DNA of 64,000 bases. Origin: CAYWEM01 sp964457225. GTDB lineage: Bacteria > Acidobacteriota > Aminicenantia > UBA2199. The position numbers and the translations under genes were made by a program. The notes under the pieces were generated by a model. It was not told the origin of the DNA, did not search any database, and worked only from the letters and a program-made list of their open reading frames with translations. How positions within the stretch are numbered: the first letter of the stretch is position 1; every line of letters starts with the position of its first letter. The stretch spans positions 97,385 through 161,384 of the forward strand of contig CAYWEM010000007.1 in assembly GCA_964457225.1 (NCBI GenBank), given 5' to 3'. Below, in pieces: positions 34,188-44,538 of this stretch.

Positions 34188-35362
34188 TGGCCGCGCCGAA
34201 GAAGAAGAGCGGAGCAGGTCCGGCGGTCTTCTGGTATTTTCTGCTTTTCCTGACTGTGGCCCTGGTAACGGTGCTCTTGCTGGAATACGGGGATTTCAAA
34301 GCCGGACGTCATTCCTTTCTGTTTAACAAGATCCTGGGGTTTTCCACCGCCCCCGGGCCGGAAGAGATAAATGCCGGGCTGGCAGCCCTGGCCGAAAGTG
34401 AACAGGTCGCTTACCGCAGGCAATACCTGGAGGGAGGTCCATGGGTTTTTCACTTCACCATGGAGCGTTCCCAACTGAAAAATTTCAAACAGTCCCTGCA
34501 GAAAACCGTGCAAGGCTTGGGAGCCAGATTGGTGAGCGGACGGGAACAGCCCGAGGAAACCGAGGAACTGATCGGCATTTTTTATGGCGGCGGCACCGGT
34601 CACCTGCTGCGTATCAAGGTGTTGCCGCCGCCACCGGACCGAACTCCTCCGGAAGCTCCGGCGGTCATAGAAAAAAAACGGAGGCCGGCCCAGCTCAGAA
34701 TAGCCCTGGTCATTGACGATATCGGCTACCAGGAGGGATTGGCCGCCCAACTGCACGGCCTGGGCATTCCCCTGAGCGCGGCGGTTATCCCGGACAGCCC
34801 TTACGCGGAGTCTGAAGCCCGCCTGCTCAGGCAATACGGCCTGGAAACCTTGATTCACCTGCCTATGGCCGCCAGGAACAACCAGAACAATTACCAGCGC
34901 GGCCAGATGGTCTTTGCCGACTCCAGCAGTGCTGAAATGGGCGAAATCCTGGCCCGGGCGCGCCGGCGCCTGCCTCATGCCGTCGGACTGAACAACCATA
35001 TGGGGTCACTGATCACCGCCCGCCGAGACATCATGGAACGATTTTTCGAAGTTTTCCGCCGGGAACCGCTTTTCTTTGTCGATTCCCGCACAACGGCGGA
35101 TTCGGTGGCCTACGACCTGGCCCGTTCCATGGGCATCCCCAGCCTGTACCGAGATGTTTTTATTGATGACCAGGTCAGTTACGAGAACAGCCGCCAACAG
35201 CTTCAACGCCTGATCCTGATCGCCCGCCAGAATGGCCGGGCCCTGGCCATCGGCCATCCACATCCCAGTACGCTTAAAGCCGTTCGCGACGCCCTGCCGG
35301 AATTCGAGGCGGCGGGCATCAAGCCTGTTTTCGCTTCCGCCCTGCTGGAAGCCGATAGATAA
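34184..35362 (+). CDS. Divergent polysaccharide deacetylase family protein (YibQ-like)
   Basis: A 392-residue protein with an N-terminal membrane anchor (about 11-30) and a divergent NodB-like deacetylase fold (about 175-390): LRIALVIDDIGYQEG, AAVIPDSPYAESEARLL, LIHLPMAA, GLNNHMGSLIT, FFVDSRTTADSVAYDLAR and AIGHPHPST. This DUF610/YibQ family follows envC and ctp-like genes in many bacteria; its substrate is unknown but is probably cell-wall glycan. ATG 34184 overlaps the S41-like gene by 4 bases. A terminator-like hairpin follows at 35368. Confidence 0.88.
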   Translation: MMAAPKKKSGAGPAVFWYFLLFLTVALVTVLLLEYGDFKAGRHSFLFNKILGFSTAPGPEEINAGLAALAESEQVAYRRQYLEGGPWVFHFTMERSQLKNFKQSLQKTVQGLGARLVSGREQPEETEELIGIFYGGGTGHLLRIKVLPPPPDRTPPEAPAVIEKKRRPAQLRIALVIDDIGYQEGLAAQLHGLGIPLSAAVIPDSPYAESEARLLRQYGLETLIHLPMAARNNQNNYQRGQMVFADSSSAEMGEILARARRRLPHAVGLNNHMGSLITARRDIMERFFEVFRREPLFFVDSRTTADSVAYDLARSMGIPSLYRDVFIDDQVSYENSRQQLQRLILIARQNGRALAIGHPHPSTLKAVRDALPEFEAAGIKPVFASALLEADR

Positions 35363-35367
35363 AATCG

Positions 35368-35391
35368 CTGAAAGCCCTCTTTCAGATGTTT
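35368..35391 (+). terminator. Hairpin terminator after the dprA-yibQ operon
   Basis: CTGAAAG (35368-35374), loop CCCT, CTTTCAG (35379-35385), then ATGTTTTT. The stem is short (7 bp) and the T-run interrupted, so it is a modest terminator. Confidence 0.5.
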
Positions 35392-35468
35392 TTCAGCGGC
35401 GCTGAATTGCATTGTTCTGCCTGCCCCGTCCCGGTTTTGTCCCCGGGAAATAAAATCTGCAAAATACA

Positions 35469-35497
35469 TTTAGTAAAAAAAGAAAAAATATTATAAT
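35469..35497 (+). promoter_or_regulatory. Promoter of the acyl-CoA ligase gene
   Basis: -10 TATAAT (35492-35497) in an A/T-rich stretch, 17-base spacer, weak -35 TTTAGT (35469-35474). Start near 35504; a GAGG site precedes ATG 35518. Confidence 0.55.
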
Positions 35498-35517
35498 ATT
35501 CCCTTTGCGAGGAAAAA

Positions 35518-37233
35518 ATGAGCCATAAATTAGATCCCGATCTTACCCTGCAGAAAATCCTGGAAAACAGTTGCCGCAATCATGCCGATTGCCGGGCCAT
35601 GGGATTTGTCGACGAGGAGGACATCAGTTACGCTGATTTGAAGAAGCGGGTCAGCGAACTGCAGGATTTCCTGCATGACCGGGGCGTGACCCACGGCGAC
35701 CGGGTGGCCGTGCTTGGTGAAAACAGCCCCAACTGGGCCATCGCCTACCTGGCCGTGACCACCATGGGCGCGGTGGTGGTGCCGGTGCTGCCGGATTTCC
35801 ATGCCTCTGAGATCCAGCACATTCTGCGGCATTCGGAAAGTCGTGGTATTTTCGTTTCCGAGCGCTACTACAGCAAGGTTGAAGAGCTGGATTTCAGTTC
35901 ATTCGCTTTCGTAGCCCTGCTCGACAATTTCTCCCTGATCGACACCAACATCAGCAAGGACAACCTGCGCCGCCTGCTGGCCGAGGGCAGTCGCGAAATG
36001 AGGCGCATCGGCGCCATCGCCCTGCGCATGGTCGGCCTGAAACAGAGCGAAGTCAAACCTGACGACACGGCGGCCATCATCTATACTTCCGGCACCACCG
36101 GGCATTCCAAGGGCGTCATGCTTTCCCATCGAAATATCTCCGCCAATGCCTGCGCCGGCTCGATAATTCAACCGCTCAGCCCGGCTGACCGGACCCTTTC
36201 CATCCTGCCCATGGCCCATGTCTACGAGTGCACCCTGGGCCTGATCCTGCCTCTGTTGGAAGGGGCGTCCATTCATTACCTGCGCAAGCCGCCGACTGCC
36301 CCCGTGCTGCTGCCGGCCCTGGAGAAAGTCCGGCCGACTATTATCCTGACCGTGCCCCTGATCATCGAAAAAATCTACAAGACCCGAATACTCCCGAAAT
36401 TGCAGGAACGCTGGATACTGCGCAAACTGGGCGCCGTGCCCGCCTTTCGCCGCAGCCTGCATCGCCTGGCCGGAAAAAAACTGATGGCCCTGTTCGGAGG
36501 CTGCCTGAAGTTTTTCGGTATAGGCGGTGCCGCAGTTCAGCCTGATGTCGAACAGTTTTTAAGAGATGCCGGGTTCCCCTATGCCATCGGCTACGGACTT
36601 ACCGAGACTTCTCCCCTGATCGCCGGCTGTAATCCTTCCGGCACCCGCTTTCGTTCGACCGGGCCGGCGGCTCCGGGCGCCGAGCTGCGTATTGCCGATC
36701 CGCTTCCGGAAACCGGAGTCGGGGAGATCCAGGTGCGAGGCATCCAGGTGATGAAAGGATACTACAACGACCGGGAGAGCACTGAAAACGCCTATACTGC
36801 TGACGGCTGGTTCAAGACCGGAGACCTGGGTGTTTTTGACCGGGACGGCTATCTGTACATCAAGGGGCGGTTGAAAAACATGATCCTCGGACCGAGTGGA
36901 GAAAACATCTACCCAGAAGCCGTTGAATCGGTGATCAACCGTTCACCCCTGGTCCTGGAATCCCTGGTTTACGAGGACCGGGGTACTATCGTGGCCAGGA
37001 TTCACCTTGACTACGAAAAAATCGACCAGCAATTCAGCGCGGACCGCCTCAGCGAAAGTCAGTCCCGAATTAAAATCCAGTCGATGCTCAGCGAGTTGCG
37101 CGCCGAGGTGAATGCTGGCCTGGCTTCTTTTTCCCGCATCAGCCGAATGATCGAACAACGTGAACCTTTTGAAAAAACCCCTACCCAGAAGATAAAGAGA
37201 TATCTTTATACCCTGGTTGATCCGCTTGATTGA
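35518..37233 (+). CDS. AMP-forming long-chain acyl-CoA synthetase family protein
   Basis: A 571-residue adenylating enzyme that activates a carboxylic acid (probably a fatty acid) to its CoA thioester. P-loop YTSGTTGHSKGVMLSHRNI (about 188-206), GYGLTETSPLIAG (about 355-367), WFKTGDLG (about 430) and the C-terminal lysine motif EKTPTQKIKRYLY (about 551-563) are all present. Close relatives are FadD/Faa1-like ligases used for fatty-acid uptake or lipid recycling. It has its own promoter and is followed 18 bases later by the TPR-Clp gene, with which it may be co-transcribed. Confidence 0.92.
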   Translation: MSHKLDPDLTLQKILENSCRNHADCRAMGFVDEEDISYADLKKRVSELQDFLHDRGVTHGDRVAVLGENSPNWAIAYLAVTTMGAVVVPVLPDFHASEIQHILRHSESRGIFVSERYYSKVEELDFSSFAFVALLDNFSLIDTNISKDNLRRLLAEGSREMRRIGAIALRMVGLKQSEVKPDDTAAIIYTSGTTGHSKGVMLSHRNISANACAGSIIQPLSPADRTLSILPMAHVYECTLGLILPLLEGASIHYLRKPPTAPVLLPALEKVRPTIILTVPLIIEKIYKTRILPKLQERWILRKLGAVPAFRRSLHRLAGKKLMALFGGCLKFFGIGGAAVQPDVEQFLRDAGFPYAIGYGLTETSPLIAGCNPSGTRFRSTGPAAPGAELRIADPLPETGVGEIQVRGIQVMKGYYNDRESTENAYTADGWFKTGDLGVFDRDGYLYIKGRLKNMILGPSGENIYPEAVESVINRSPLVLESLVYEDRGTIVARIHLDYEKIDQQFSADRLSESQSRIKIQSMLSELRAEVNAGLASFSRISRMIEQREPFEKTPTQKIKRYLYTLVDPLD

Positions 37234-37251
37234 AGCCATAAGGATTAGCTC

Positions 37252-40155
37252 ATGAAGGAAAGCCTGGGGCAGTACGGTAAGCTTATCGCCCTGGCCGCCC
37301 CTTTATTGCCGGATGGTTTTTCCCGCCGGGAAGCAGGTCGGCGGGAATATGAAACACTTTTTTCAGCGATCGTGCTGGTTCTTGACGCCATCACCAAGGC
37401 CGACCCCGGTCATCGCGGCCTGCACCCGCCGCGGCCTGCTCCGAACAGCTGGTTCAGCCCGGAAACACGGATTGCACTTGATAACCTGGCTTTCCTGCTG
37501 ACCAGGTTTAATTCTCCTGCCCTCAGGCTGAGCCGCACCGATCGCCAGACCCTGGTCTTCATCCTGGAAAACATGGCTGATTATTTTCAGCGGCTGGATG
37601 CTGAAAAAAGTGAAAAATCCCGGGCCGTGCTTTTCCAGGAATATCGTTTCTGGCTGGACAGTTTTTTCAAGCTCATCCAGCAGAAAATGCAGGGTGAACT
37701 GCAGGCGGCCGACGAATCCGGAGCGGACCCGTTTTTCAGCAGTCCGAATGACTGCTTTCCCCTGGCTCCCTTCATGCTCAGCGATGGGGCCTTTCTCTGC
37801 GGGCTGGCACCGGGAAAACTGATCTACCGTCTGTTCAACAGTGATAAAACCTATGCCAGTCAAGATCGGGAAATGACGGCGAAAGTTTCTGAATTCCTGC
37901 TCGAAAACCTGCTTTTTGAAAATTGGCATGAACTGGCCGCCGGAAACGACCATCCCCTGCCCGAAAAATGGCGCCTGCTTAAAAGAGCCCTGGAAAAGCA
38001 CCAGGGCCGTGAATTCCAGGCCAGTCACGACATTCTGGCTTCCGGGGTGCTGGATAACTGTCTCACTCCCCCGGCCTGGTTCCTGCAGGCGCGCAATTTC
38101 ATCTACCTCAAGCAGTTTGCCGCGGCCAGGAACCATCTTGAAAAAATCCTGAACCTTTTTCCCTGGCATGCCGATGGCTTTGAAATGATGGCCGACATAT
38201 GCCTGCGCGAGGAAAACCAGGCCGCCGCCCTGAATTACTACGACCGGGCCCTGCAGTTATCCCTGACCAAGCCGTTGACCGAGAAAGTCCGGCGCGTTCG
38301 TGAAATGAGCCAGAAAGGCCCGGAAAAAGCACCGCCCGGTCGCGAGGACACCCTTTACGACCTGAGTGAAACAGCAGTTGCCAGGCAGGCTGAATTGCTG
38401 CCCAGACCGGCCGAAGTCAACCGCATGCTCGAGGTGCTGGCCGGAGATTCGCGCCGTAATCTTTTGCTGGTGGGAGAGCCCGGAGTGGGCAAGTCGAGCC
38501 TGGTCGAACTGCTGGCCCTGCGCCTGGCATCCGGTGAAGTGCCGCCAGCCCTGAGGGGTCTGCGGATCAAGGAAATCAACTACGTTTCCCTGCTGGTCGG
38601 AGCCAAGTACCGGGGCCAGTTTGAGGAGCGGGTGCTGAGTTTTTTGAATGATTTCAAGGGCCGGCCGGCCATCCTGTTGCTTGAAGACATTCACCTGATG
38701 GTCTCCGGAATGGGATCAAGGGCCACCACTCTTGACCTGGTCAACATACTCAAACCTTTTCTGCGGGATAAGTCGATCCAGGTGATCGCTACCACCGAGT
38801 ACGAAGAATTCAAGAACGTCCTGGAAAAAGACAGCTCCTTTTTGCGGCATTTTCAGAGAATTACGGTCAGGGAGATGGGCGAGGGCGACTGCCTGCTCCT
38901 GCTGCAGGGTGCCGCCCGAAAGCTTTTACAGGAAAACATCGTGCTTCCCTACCGGCTGCTGCCCGAGATTGTCGAGAACGCGGCCCTGGCCATTCGTTCC
39001 AGGCGCCTGCCCGACTCGGCCCTGTTACTGCTGGAGAGAATGACAGCCAAGCTGATCGTCGCAGACGAGCAGGGCGGCGAACTGGGAGAAAAGCATCTCG
39101 AAGCGGCCCTCGCCGACCTGCTGAACCTGGATCCCGACCAGGGCGGTTTTTCCCGGCGTCTCCGCCTGCAGGGCCTGCGCCGAAGCCTTATGGAAAAGAT
39201 CATCGGTCAGGACGATGCCCTGGCCAGGCTGGCCGATTGCATCATCGCCGCCAAATCCGGCTTCAGGATCAACAGCCAGCGTCCCCAGGGAGTCTTCCTG
39301 TTTATCGGTCCGACCGGGGTAGGCAAAACCGAAACGGCCCTGGTGCTGAGCGAGATCCTGCTGGGATCTCGTCAGGAAATGATCCGCCTGGATATGTCGG
39401 AGTACATGGAGAGGTTCACTTTTTCCCGTTTCGTTGGAGCCGCCCCGGGTTATGTCGGCTATTACGACAGTAACCAGTTGACCGACCGGGTTCGCCAGCA
39501 GCCATTTGCCGTGATCCTGCTGGATGAGGTGGAAAAAGCCGATCCCCAGATATTGAACCTGTTCCTGCAGATTTTCGATGCCGGCCGCCTGACCGATGCC
39601 CGGGGCAACACGGTCGATTTTTCCCATACCCTGGTGATAATGACTTCCAACGTTGGAACATCCCTGTACGGCCGTACCGGGCTGGGTTACCAGCCGGACT
39701 CATCGGCCGAGAAGGTCAGCGGCTCCGCACTGCAGCGGGAGATAAAGCGCTTCTTTTCCCCCGAGTTTTTGAACCGGATCGATGAAGTCATTGCTTTTCG
39801 TCCCCTGGAAGAAACCGATGTCCTGAAAATCGCCCGCCTGGAACTGGAAGGTATCAGGCGGAAACTGCGCAAGCAGGGTAAAGATCTTGAACTGGGCTCC
39901 GGAGTCGAGGAATTCCTGGCCCGGCTGGGGTATTCAAGTGAATACGGAGCCCGCAATCTTAACCGGGTTCTGCGCCGGGAAATCCTGGAAAAAGTCGCTC
40001 CCCTGAGTCTTACCGAGGACTGGTCCTCCGCCGCCCTGGTAATCTGCCGACTGGCTGGCTCTGAATTGAGTGTTGAACTGACCGGTACGGGAGAAATCCT
40101 GGCCGCCTGTTCCGAATCAGAAGAACTACAGGCCGACCGGGTTCAATTTGACTGA
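37252..40155 (+). CDS. TPR-headed ClpA/ClpB-like AAA+ unfoldase
   Basis: A 967-residue protein with two AAA+ modules of the ClpA/B class. NBD1: Walker A GEPGVGKSS (about 406-414), pore-loop-like KYRGQFEERV, Walker B LLLEDIHL. NBD2: Walker A GPTGVGKTET (about 686-695), RLDMSEYMERF, Walker B ILLDEVEKA, sensor MTSNVG. The normal Clp_N repeat domain and the long M-domain coiled coil of ClpB are missing; instead about 375 novel residues carry TPR-like helices (about 275-345). A GLGYQPDS loop sits where ClpP-binding IGF/L loops occur but does not match the consensus, so ClpP docking is doubtful. Its 3' end overlaps the convergent DUF2007 gene by 13 bases. Confidence 0.85.
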   Translation: MKESLGQYGKLIALAAPLLPDGFSRREAGRREYETLFSAIVLVLDAITKADPGHRGLHPPRPAPNSWFSPETRIALDNLAFLLTRFNSPALRLSRTDRQTLVFILENMADYFQRLDAEKSEKSRAVLFQEYRFWLDSFFKLIQQKMQGELQAADESGADPFFSSPNDCFPLAPFMLSDGAFLCGLAPGKLIYRLFNSDKTYASQDREMTAKVSEFLLENLLFENWHELAAGNDHPLPEKWRLLKRALEKHQGREFQASHDILASGVLDNCLTPPAWFLQARNFIYLKQFAAARNHLEKILNLFPWHADGFEMMADICLREENQAAALNYYDRALQLSLTKPLTEKVRRVREMSQKGPEKAPPGREDTLYDLSETAVARQAELLPRPAEVNRMLEVLAGDSRRNLLLVGEPGVGKSSLVELLALRLASGEVPPALRGLRIKEINYVSLLVGAKYRGQFEERVLSFLNDFKGRPAILLLEDIHLMVSGMGSRATTLDLVNILKPFLRDKSIQVIATTEYEEFKNVLEKDSSFLRHFQRITVREMGEGDCLLLLQGAARKLLQENIVLPYRLLPEIVENAALAIRSRRLPDSALLLLERMTAKLIVADEQGGELGEKHLEAALADLLNLDPDQGGFSRRLRLQGLRRSLMEKIIGQDDALARLADCIIAAKSGFRINSQRPQGVFLFIGPTGVGKTETALVLSEILLGSRQEMIRLDMSEYMERFTFSRFVGAAPGYVGYYDSNQLTDRVRQQPFAVILLDEVEKADPQILNLFLQIFDAGRLTDARGNTVDFSHTLVIMTSNVGTSLYGRTGLGYQPDSSAEKVSGSALQREIKRFFSPEFLNRIDEVIAFRPLEETDVLKIARLELEGIRRKLRKQGKDLELGSGVEEFLARLGYSSEYGARNLNRVLRREILEKVAPLSLTEDWSSAALVICRLAGSELSVELTGTGEILAACSESEELQADRVQFD

Positions 40156-40391
40156 GGTTCGTCCTCTGCTTCTGCCAGTAGCGCTTCCCGGGCCGCCGCG
40201 GCCTGATCGCGATTCACCAGTACCCTGACCCGGGCCAGCCCGTCTATCTGGATGCCGAACAGGCGGCCGGCGCTTTCATAGTCGAGGTGGGCCCGAATGC
40301 CCCTGCTTTCAAGCTTGCCCCTGACTATCTCTGCTTCCATCATGCCGTCGGCAACGTGTACTTCTTCCAGTTCAGGCAGGTTTGTTTCCAT
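40143..40391 (-). CDS. DUF2007 domain small protein
   Basis: An 82-residue cytoplasmic protein of the DUF2007 family (putative signal-transducing, PII-like beta-alpha fold): EVHVADGMMEAEIVRGKLES, a GIRAHLDYES segment and RVRVLVNRDQAAAAREALL. The function is unknown. It starts 3 bases after fabH and is likely the last gene of the lipoprotein-fabH-DUF2007 operon; its end overlaps the convergent Clp gene by 13 bases. Confidence 0.85.
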   Translation of the reverse strand: METNLPELEEVHVADGMMEAEIVRGKLESRGIRAHLDYESAGRLFGIQIDGLARVRVLVNRDQAAAAREALLAEAEDEPQSN

Positions 40392-40394
40392 GTT

Positions 40395-41378
40395 TTACAG
40401 CCGGATGACCATGCCTCCCCAGGTGAAACCAGCGCCGAAAGCCGACAAAAGCAGGTTGTCCCCGGGTTTGACCCGGCCCTGTTTCAGGGCCATGTCCAGT
40501 GATATTGGAATCGTGGCCGCCGAGATGTTGGCGATCTTGTTTATGGTGACCATGGTTTTTTCCAGGGGGATGCCGGCGCGCTTGATGGTCGCTTCGATGA
40601 TCCTTGTATTAGCCTGGTGGGGGATGAACAGGTCGATATCCGAGCCCTGCATTCCGGCCAGTTCCAGGGCCTTCATGGCGGCTTCCTGCATGCGCAGTAC
40701 AGCGTGCTTGAAGACTTCATTGCCCTTCATCTGAATGCAGTGCAGCTTTTTGGCCACTGAATCGCAGGAAGCCGGAATGGCACTGCCGCCGGCTGGCTGC
40801 ATCAGCAGTTCGGCCAGGTTGCCGTCCGCCCCCCAGCAGGATGAAAGGATACCGCGCTCTTGATCTTCCCGGGCCTGCAGAATCACCGCGCCGGCGCCGT
40901 CTCCGAAGAGCACGCAGGTGTTGCGGTCTTCCCAGTCCATTATCCTGGTCATGACTTCGACTCCGGCCACCAGCACGCATTTGGCTCCGCCGGTCTTGAT
41001 GAAGCTGTCGGCCACGGTCATGGCGTAAAGAAAGCCGGAACAGGCGGCCCCCAGGTCAAAAGCCGGAACGGTCCGCAGGCCGAGCTTTTTCTGCACCCAG
41101 CAGGCGGTCGAGGGAAAAGGCGTGTCACCGGAAATGGTGGCCACTATCAGCAGGTCGATCTCGGAACGATCGATGCCGGCGCCGGCAATGGCGGCTTCGG
41201 AGGCCCGGCTTACCAGGTCGGAAGCGGCCTGCTCCGGGGCGGCGAAATGCCTTTCCTCGATGCCGGTGCGGGTGCGGATCCATTCGTCAGTGGTGTCGAC
41301 CATTCTTTCCCAGTCGAAATTGGTTACCACTTTTTCCGGCAGATAAGAGCCGGTGCCGGTTATGACTGAGCGGATCAT
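40395..41378 (-). CDS. fabH: 3-oxoacyl-ACP synthase III
   Basis: Starts fatty-acid synthesis by condensing acetyl-CoA with malonyl-ACP. The 327 residues contain the complete Cys-His-Asn triad: DLGAACSGFLYA (Cys about 112), FIPHQANTRI (His about 252) and NKIANISAATIP (Asn about 282). SVITGTGSYLPEKVVTN at the start and the ending GAGFTWGGMVIRL are typical. ATG 41378 overlaps the lipoprotein stop by 4 bases. Related enzymes make other ketoacyl products, but length and motifs fit FabH. Confidence 0.94.
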   Translation of the reverse strand: MIRSVITGTGSYLPEKVVTNFDWERMVDTTDEWIRTRTGIEERHFAAPEQAASDLVSRASEAAIAGAGIDRSEIDLLIVATISGDTPFPSTACWVQKKLGLRTVPAFDLGAACSGFLYAMTVADSFIKTGGAKCVLVAGVEVMTRIMDWEDRNTCVLFGDGAGAVILQAREDQERGILSSCWGADGNLAELLMQPAGGSAIPASCDSVAKKLHCIQMKGNEVFKHAVLRMQEAAMKALELAGMQGSDIDLFIPHQANTRIIEATIKRAGIPLEKTMVTINKIANISAATIPISLDMALKQGRVKPGDNLLLSAFGAGFTWGGMVIRL

Positions 41379-42262
41379 TTATCTGCGGTCCGGAAATAGA
41401 GAAAGAAAACCTGCATGCCCAACTCCCGGTTGTCGGTGCTGTCCGGGTTCACCAGGGCCGGCACAAAAGCCTTGTCAGTCTCGATTATCAGGTAGAATTC
41501 GTCGTTTTCGCCCATCATTTCAGGAGTCAGCAGGAAGTCGCGCCTGAAAAAGGCTTCCTCGGGAATAAATTCGTCCAGAATGCGGTCGTTTATCCTGATG
41601 GTCACCTGCTGGTCCTGGTATATGCCCTTGTTGACCGCGGCTTCGATGATCAGACGGGCATCCTTGCGGGGATTCTCCATGAAACAGGAAGCCTGCCTGG
41701 CCGTCCAGCGCCAGGAGTTGCGGAAGGGATCCTGGGAGCCCGGATCGATTTCCATTTCGTACCAGCCCTGGTCGTAGATCATTTCGGGGGCCACGAAGGA
41801 TGCCGGTTCAAAACGCAGTTTGCGGCTGAACAGGATTATCTTGTCTTCTCCTTTTTCAGCAGGCCGGGCCAGGCCGACGGTCAACTGGATGTCTTCGTAA
41901 CCTTTGAAATCGATATCGAATTCGTTCATGAACTGGGGCACGAAGACCTGGCGGCTGTAGGAGAAGCTGCTGCCCGCCCGCCACTGGCCAAGGGGGGTTT
42001 CCGGTTCGTGGTCGTCCTGAAGCAGCATCTGCTTGTTTCTGATACGCCAGAAATGGACGAACATCTTGTAGTCTTCGGGAATGCCGCTAAAGCTCTCGTT
42101 GATGGTGAAGTTGTAATTGACGTTAAGAAAAAGAAAATCAGTCGGCTGTTCCGGAACCAGGCTGACGGCCAGATCGATCCCGCGGGTGTCCGTTTCCTTC
42201 TTGCAGGCCGTGGGCACCAGGATCAGGGCCAGTAAAGACAATATCAAGATATGCTTTTTCAT
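41375..42262 (-). CDS. Predicted lipoprotein of unknown function
   Basis: A 295-residue exported protein with a clear lipoprotein signal: KKHILILSLLALILVPTACKKE with the lipobox cysteine at residue 20. I do not recognise the family. The rest is beta-rich with many aromatic and acidic residues (e.g. FLFLNVNYNFTINESF, WRWTARQASCFMEN, FFRRDFLLTPEMMGENDEFY) and no obvious catalytic motif. Similar small lipoproteins of this type are annotated in uncultured anaerobes as hypothetical. AGGAGGTTAA precedes ATG 42262. It is the first gene of the fabH operon. Confidence 0.8.
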   Translation of the reverse strand: MKKHILILSLLALILVPTACKKETDTRGIDLAVSLVPEQPTDFLFLNVNYNFTINESFSGIPEDYKMFVHFWRIRNKQMLLQDDHEPETPLGQWRAGSSFSYSRQVFVPQFMNEFDIDFKGYEDIQLTVGLARPAEKGEDKIILFSRKLRFEPASFVAPEMIYDQGWYEMEIDPGSQDPFRNSWRWTARQASCFMENPRKDARLIIEAAVNKGIYQDQQVTIRINDRILDEFIPEEAFFRRDFLLTPEMMGENDEFYLIIETDKAFVPALVNPDSTDNRELGMQVFFLYFRTADK

Positions 42263-42343
42263 TTAACCTCCTGAATGGGGTTCGGCAGTTGTTGTCTGTC
42301 GGCAAGTAGAAAATTTATCACAATTGTTTTTACAAAGCAAATA

Positions 42344-42379
42344 AAAAGCCCGGCCGTCCCCGCGGACAGCCGGGCTTTT
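42344..42379 (-). terminator. Rho-independent terminator after dnaK
   Basis: AAAAGCCCGGC (42344-42354) pairs with GCCGGGCTTTT (42369-42379) around CGTCCCCGCGGACA. Both flanks are A/T runs, so it can stop dnaK transcripts (minus) and act bidirectionally. Confidence 0.85.
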
Positions 42380-42400
42380 CAGCACTTATGCTGCATCCGG

Positions 42401-44311
<1,911 letters not shown>

Positions 44312-44351
44312 TTCAATTAACCTCCGTTTGCTGAAAATTGATAACACCAAG

Positions 44352-44380
44352 AATATAAGCTAAATAAAAGCCAATGTCAA
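44352..44380 (-). promoter_or_regulatory. Promoter of dnaK
   Basis: Minus strand: -35 TTGACA (44380-44375), 17-base spacer, -10 TATATT (44357-44352). A vegetative-type promoter; no HrcA/CIRCE-like repeat around it. Confidence 0.75.
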
Positions 44381-44457
44381 TAACTTAACATCATCAGTAT
44401 TAAGTAAATATGAGTTAGTTGTTGTCAATGTTTGGGTTTCGCCGGCTGCCGGAGCGG

Positions 44458-44486
44458 TTTACTTGCCTGGCAAATCATGCTATAAA
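44458..44486 (+). promoter_or_regulatory. Promoter of purB
   Basis: -35 TTTACT (44458-44463), 17-base spacer, extended -10 TGC-TATAAA (TATAAA at 44481-44486). Confidence 0.6.
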
Positions 44487-44538
44487 TTTTTCTGAAACTG
44501 AGCCGCTCCGGTTCTGATCAAGTTGACAGGAGGTCATC

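Noticed and set aside
44312..44538. CIRCE/HrcA operator at dnaK
   Set aside because: No TTAGCACTC-type inverted repeat is present; only a vegetative promoter is visible.
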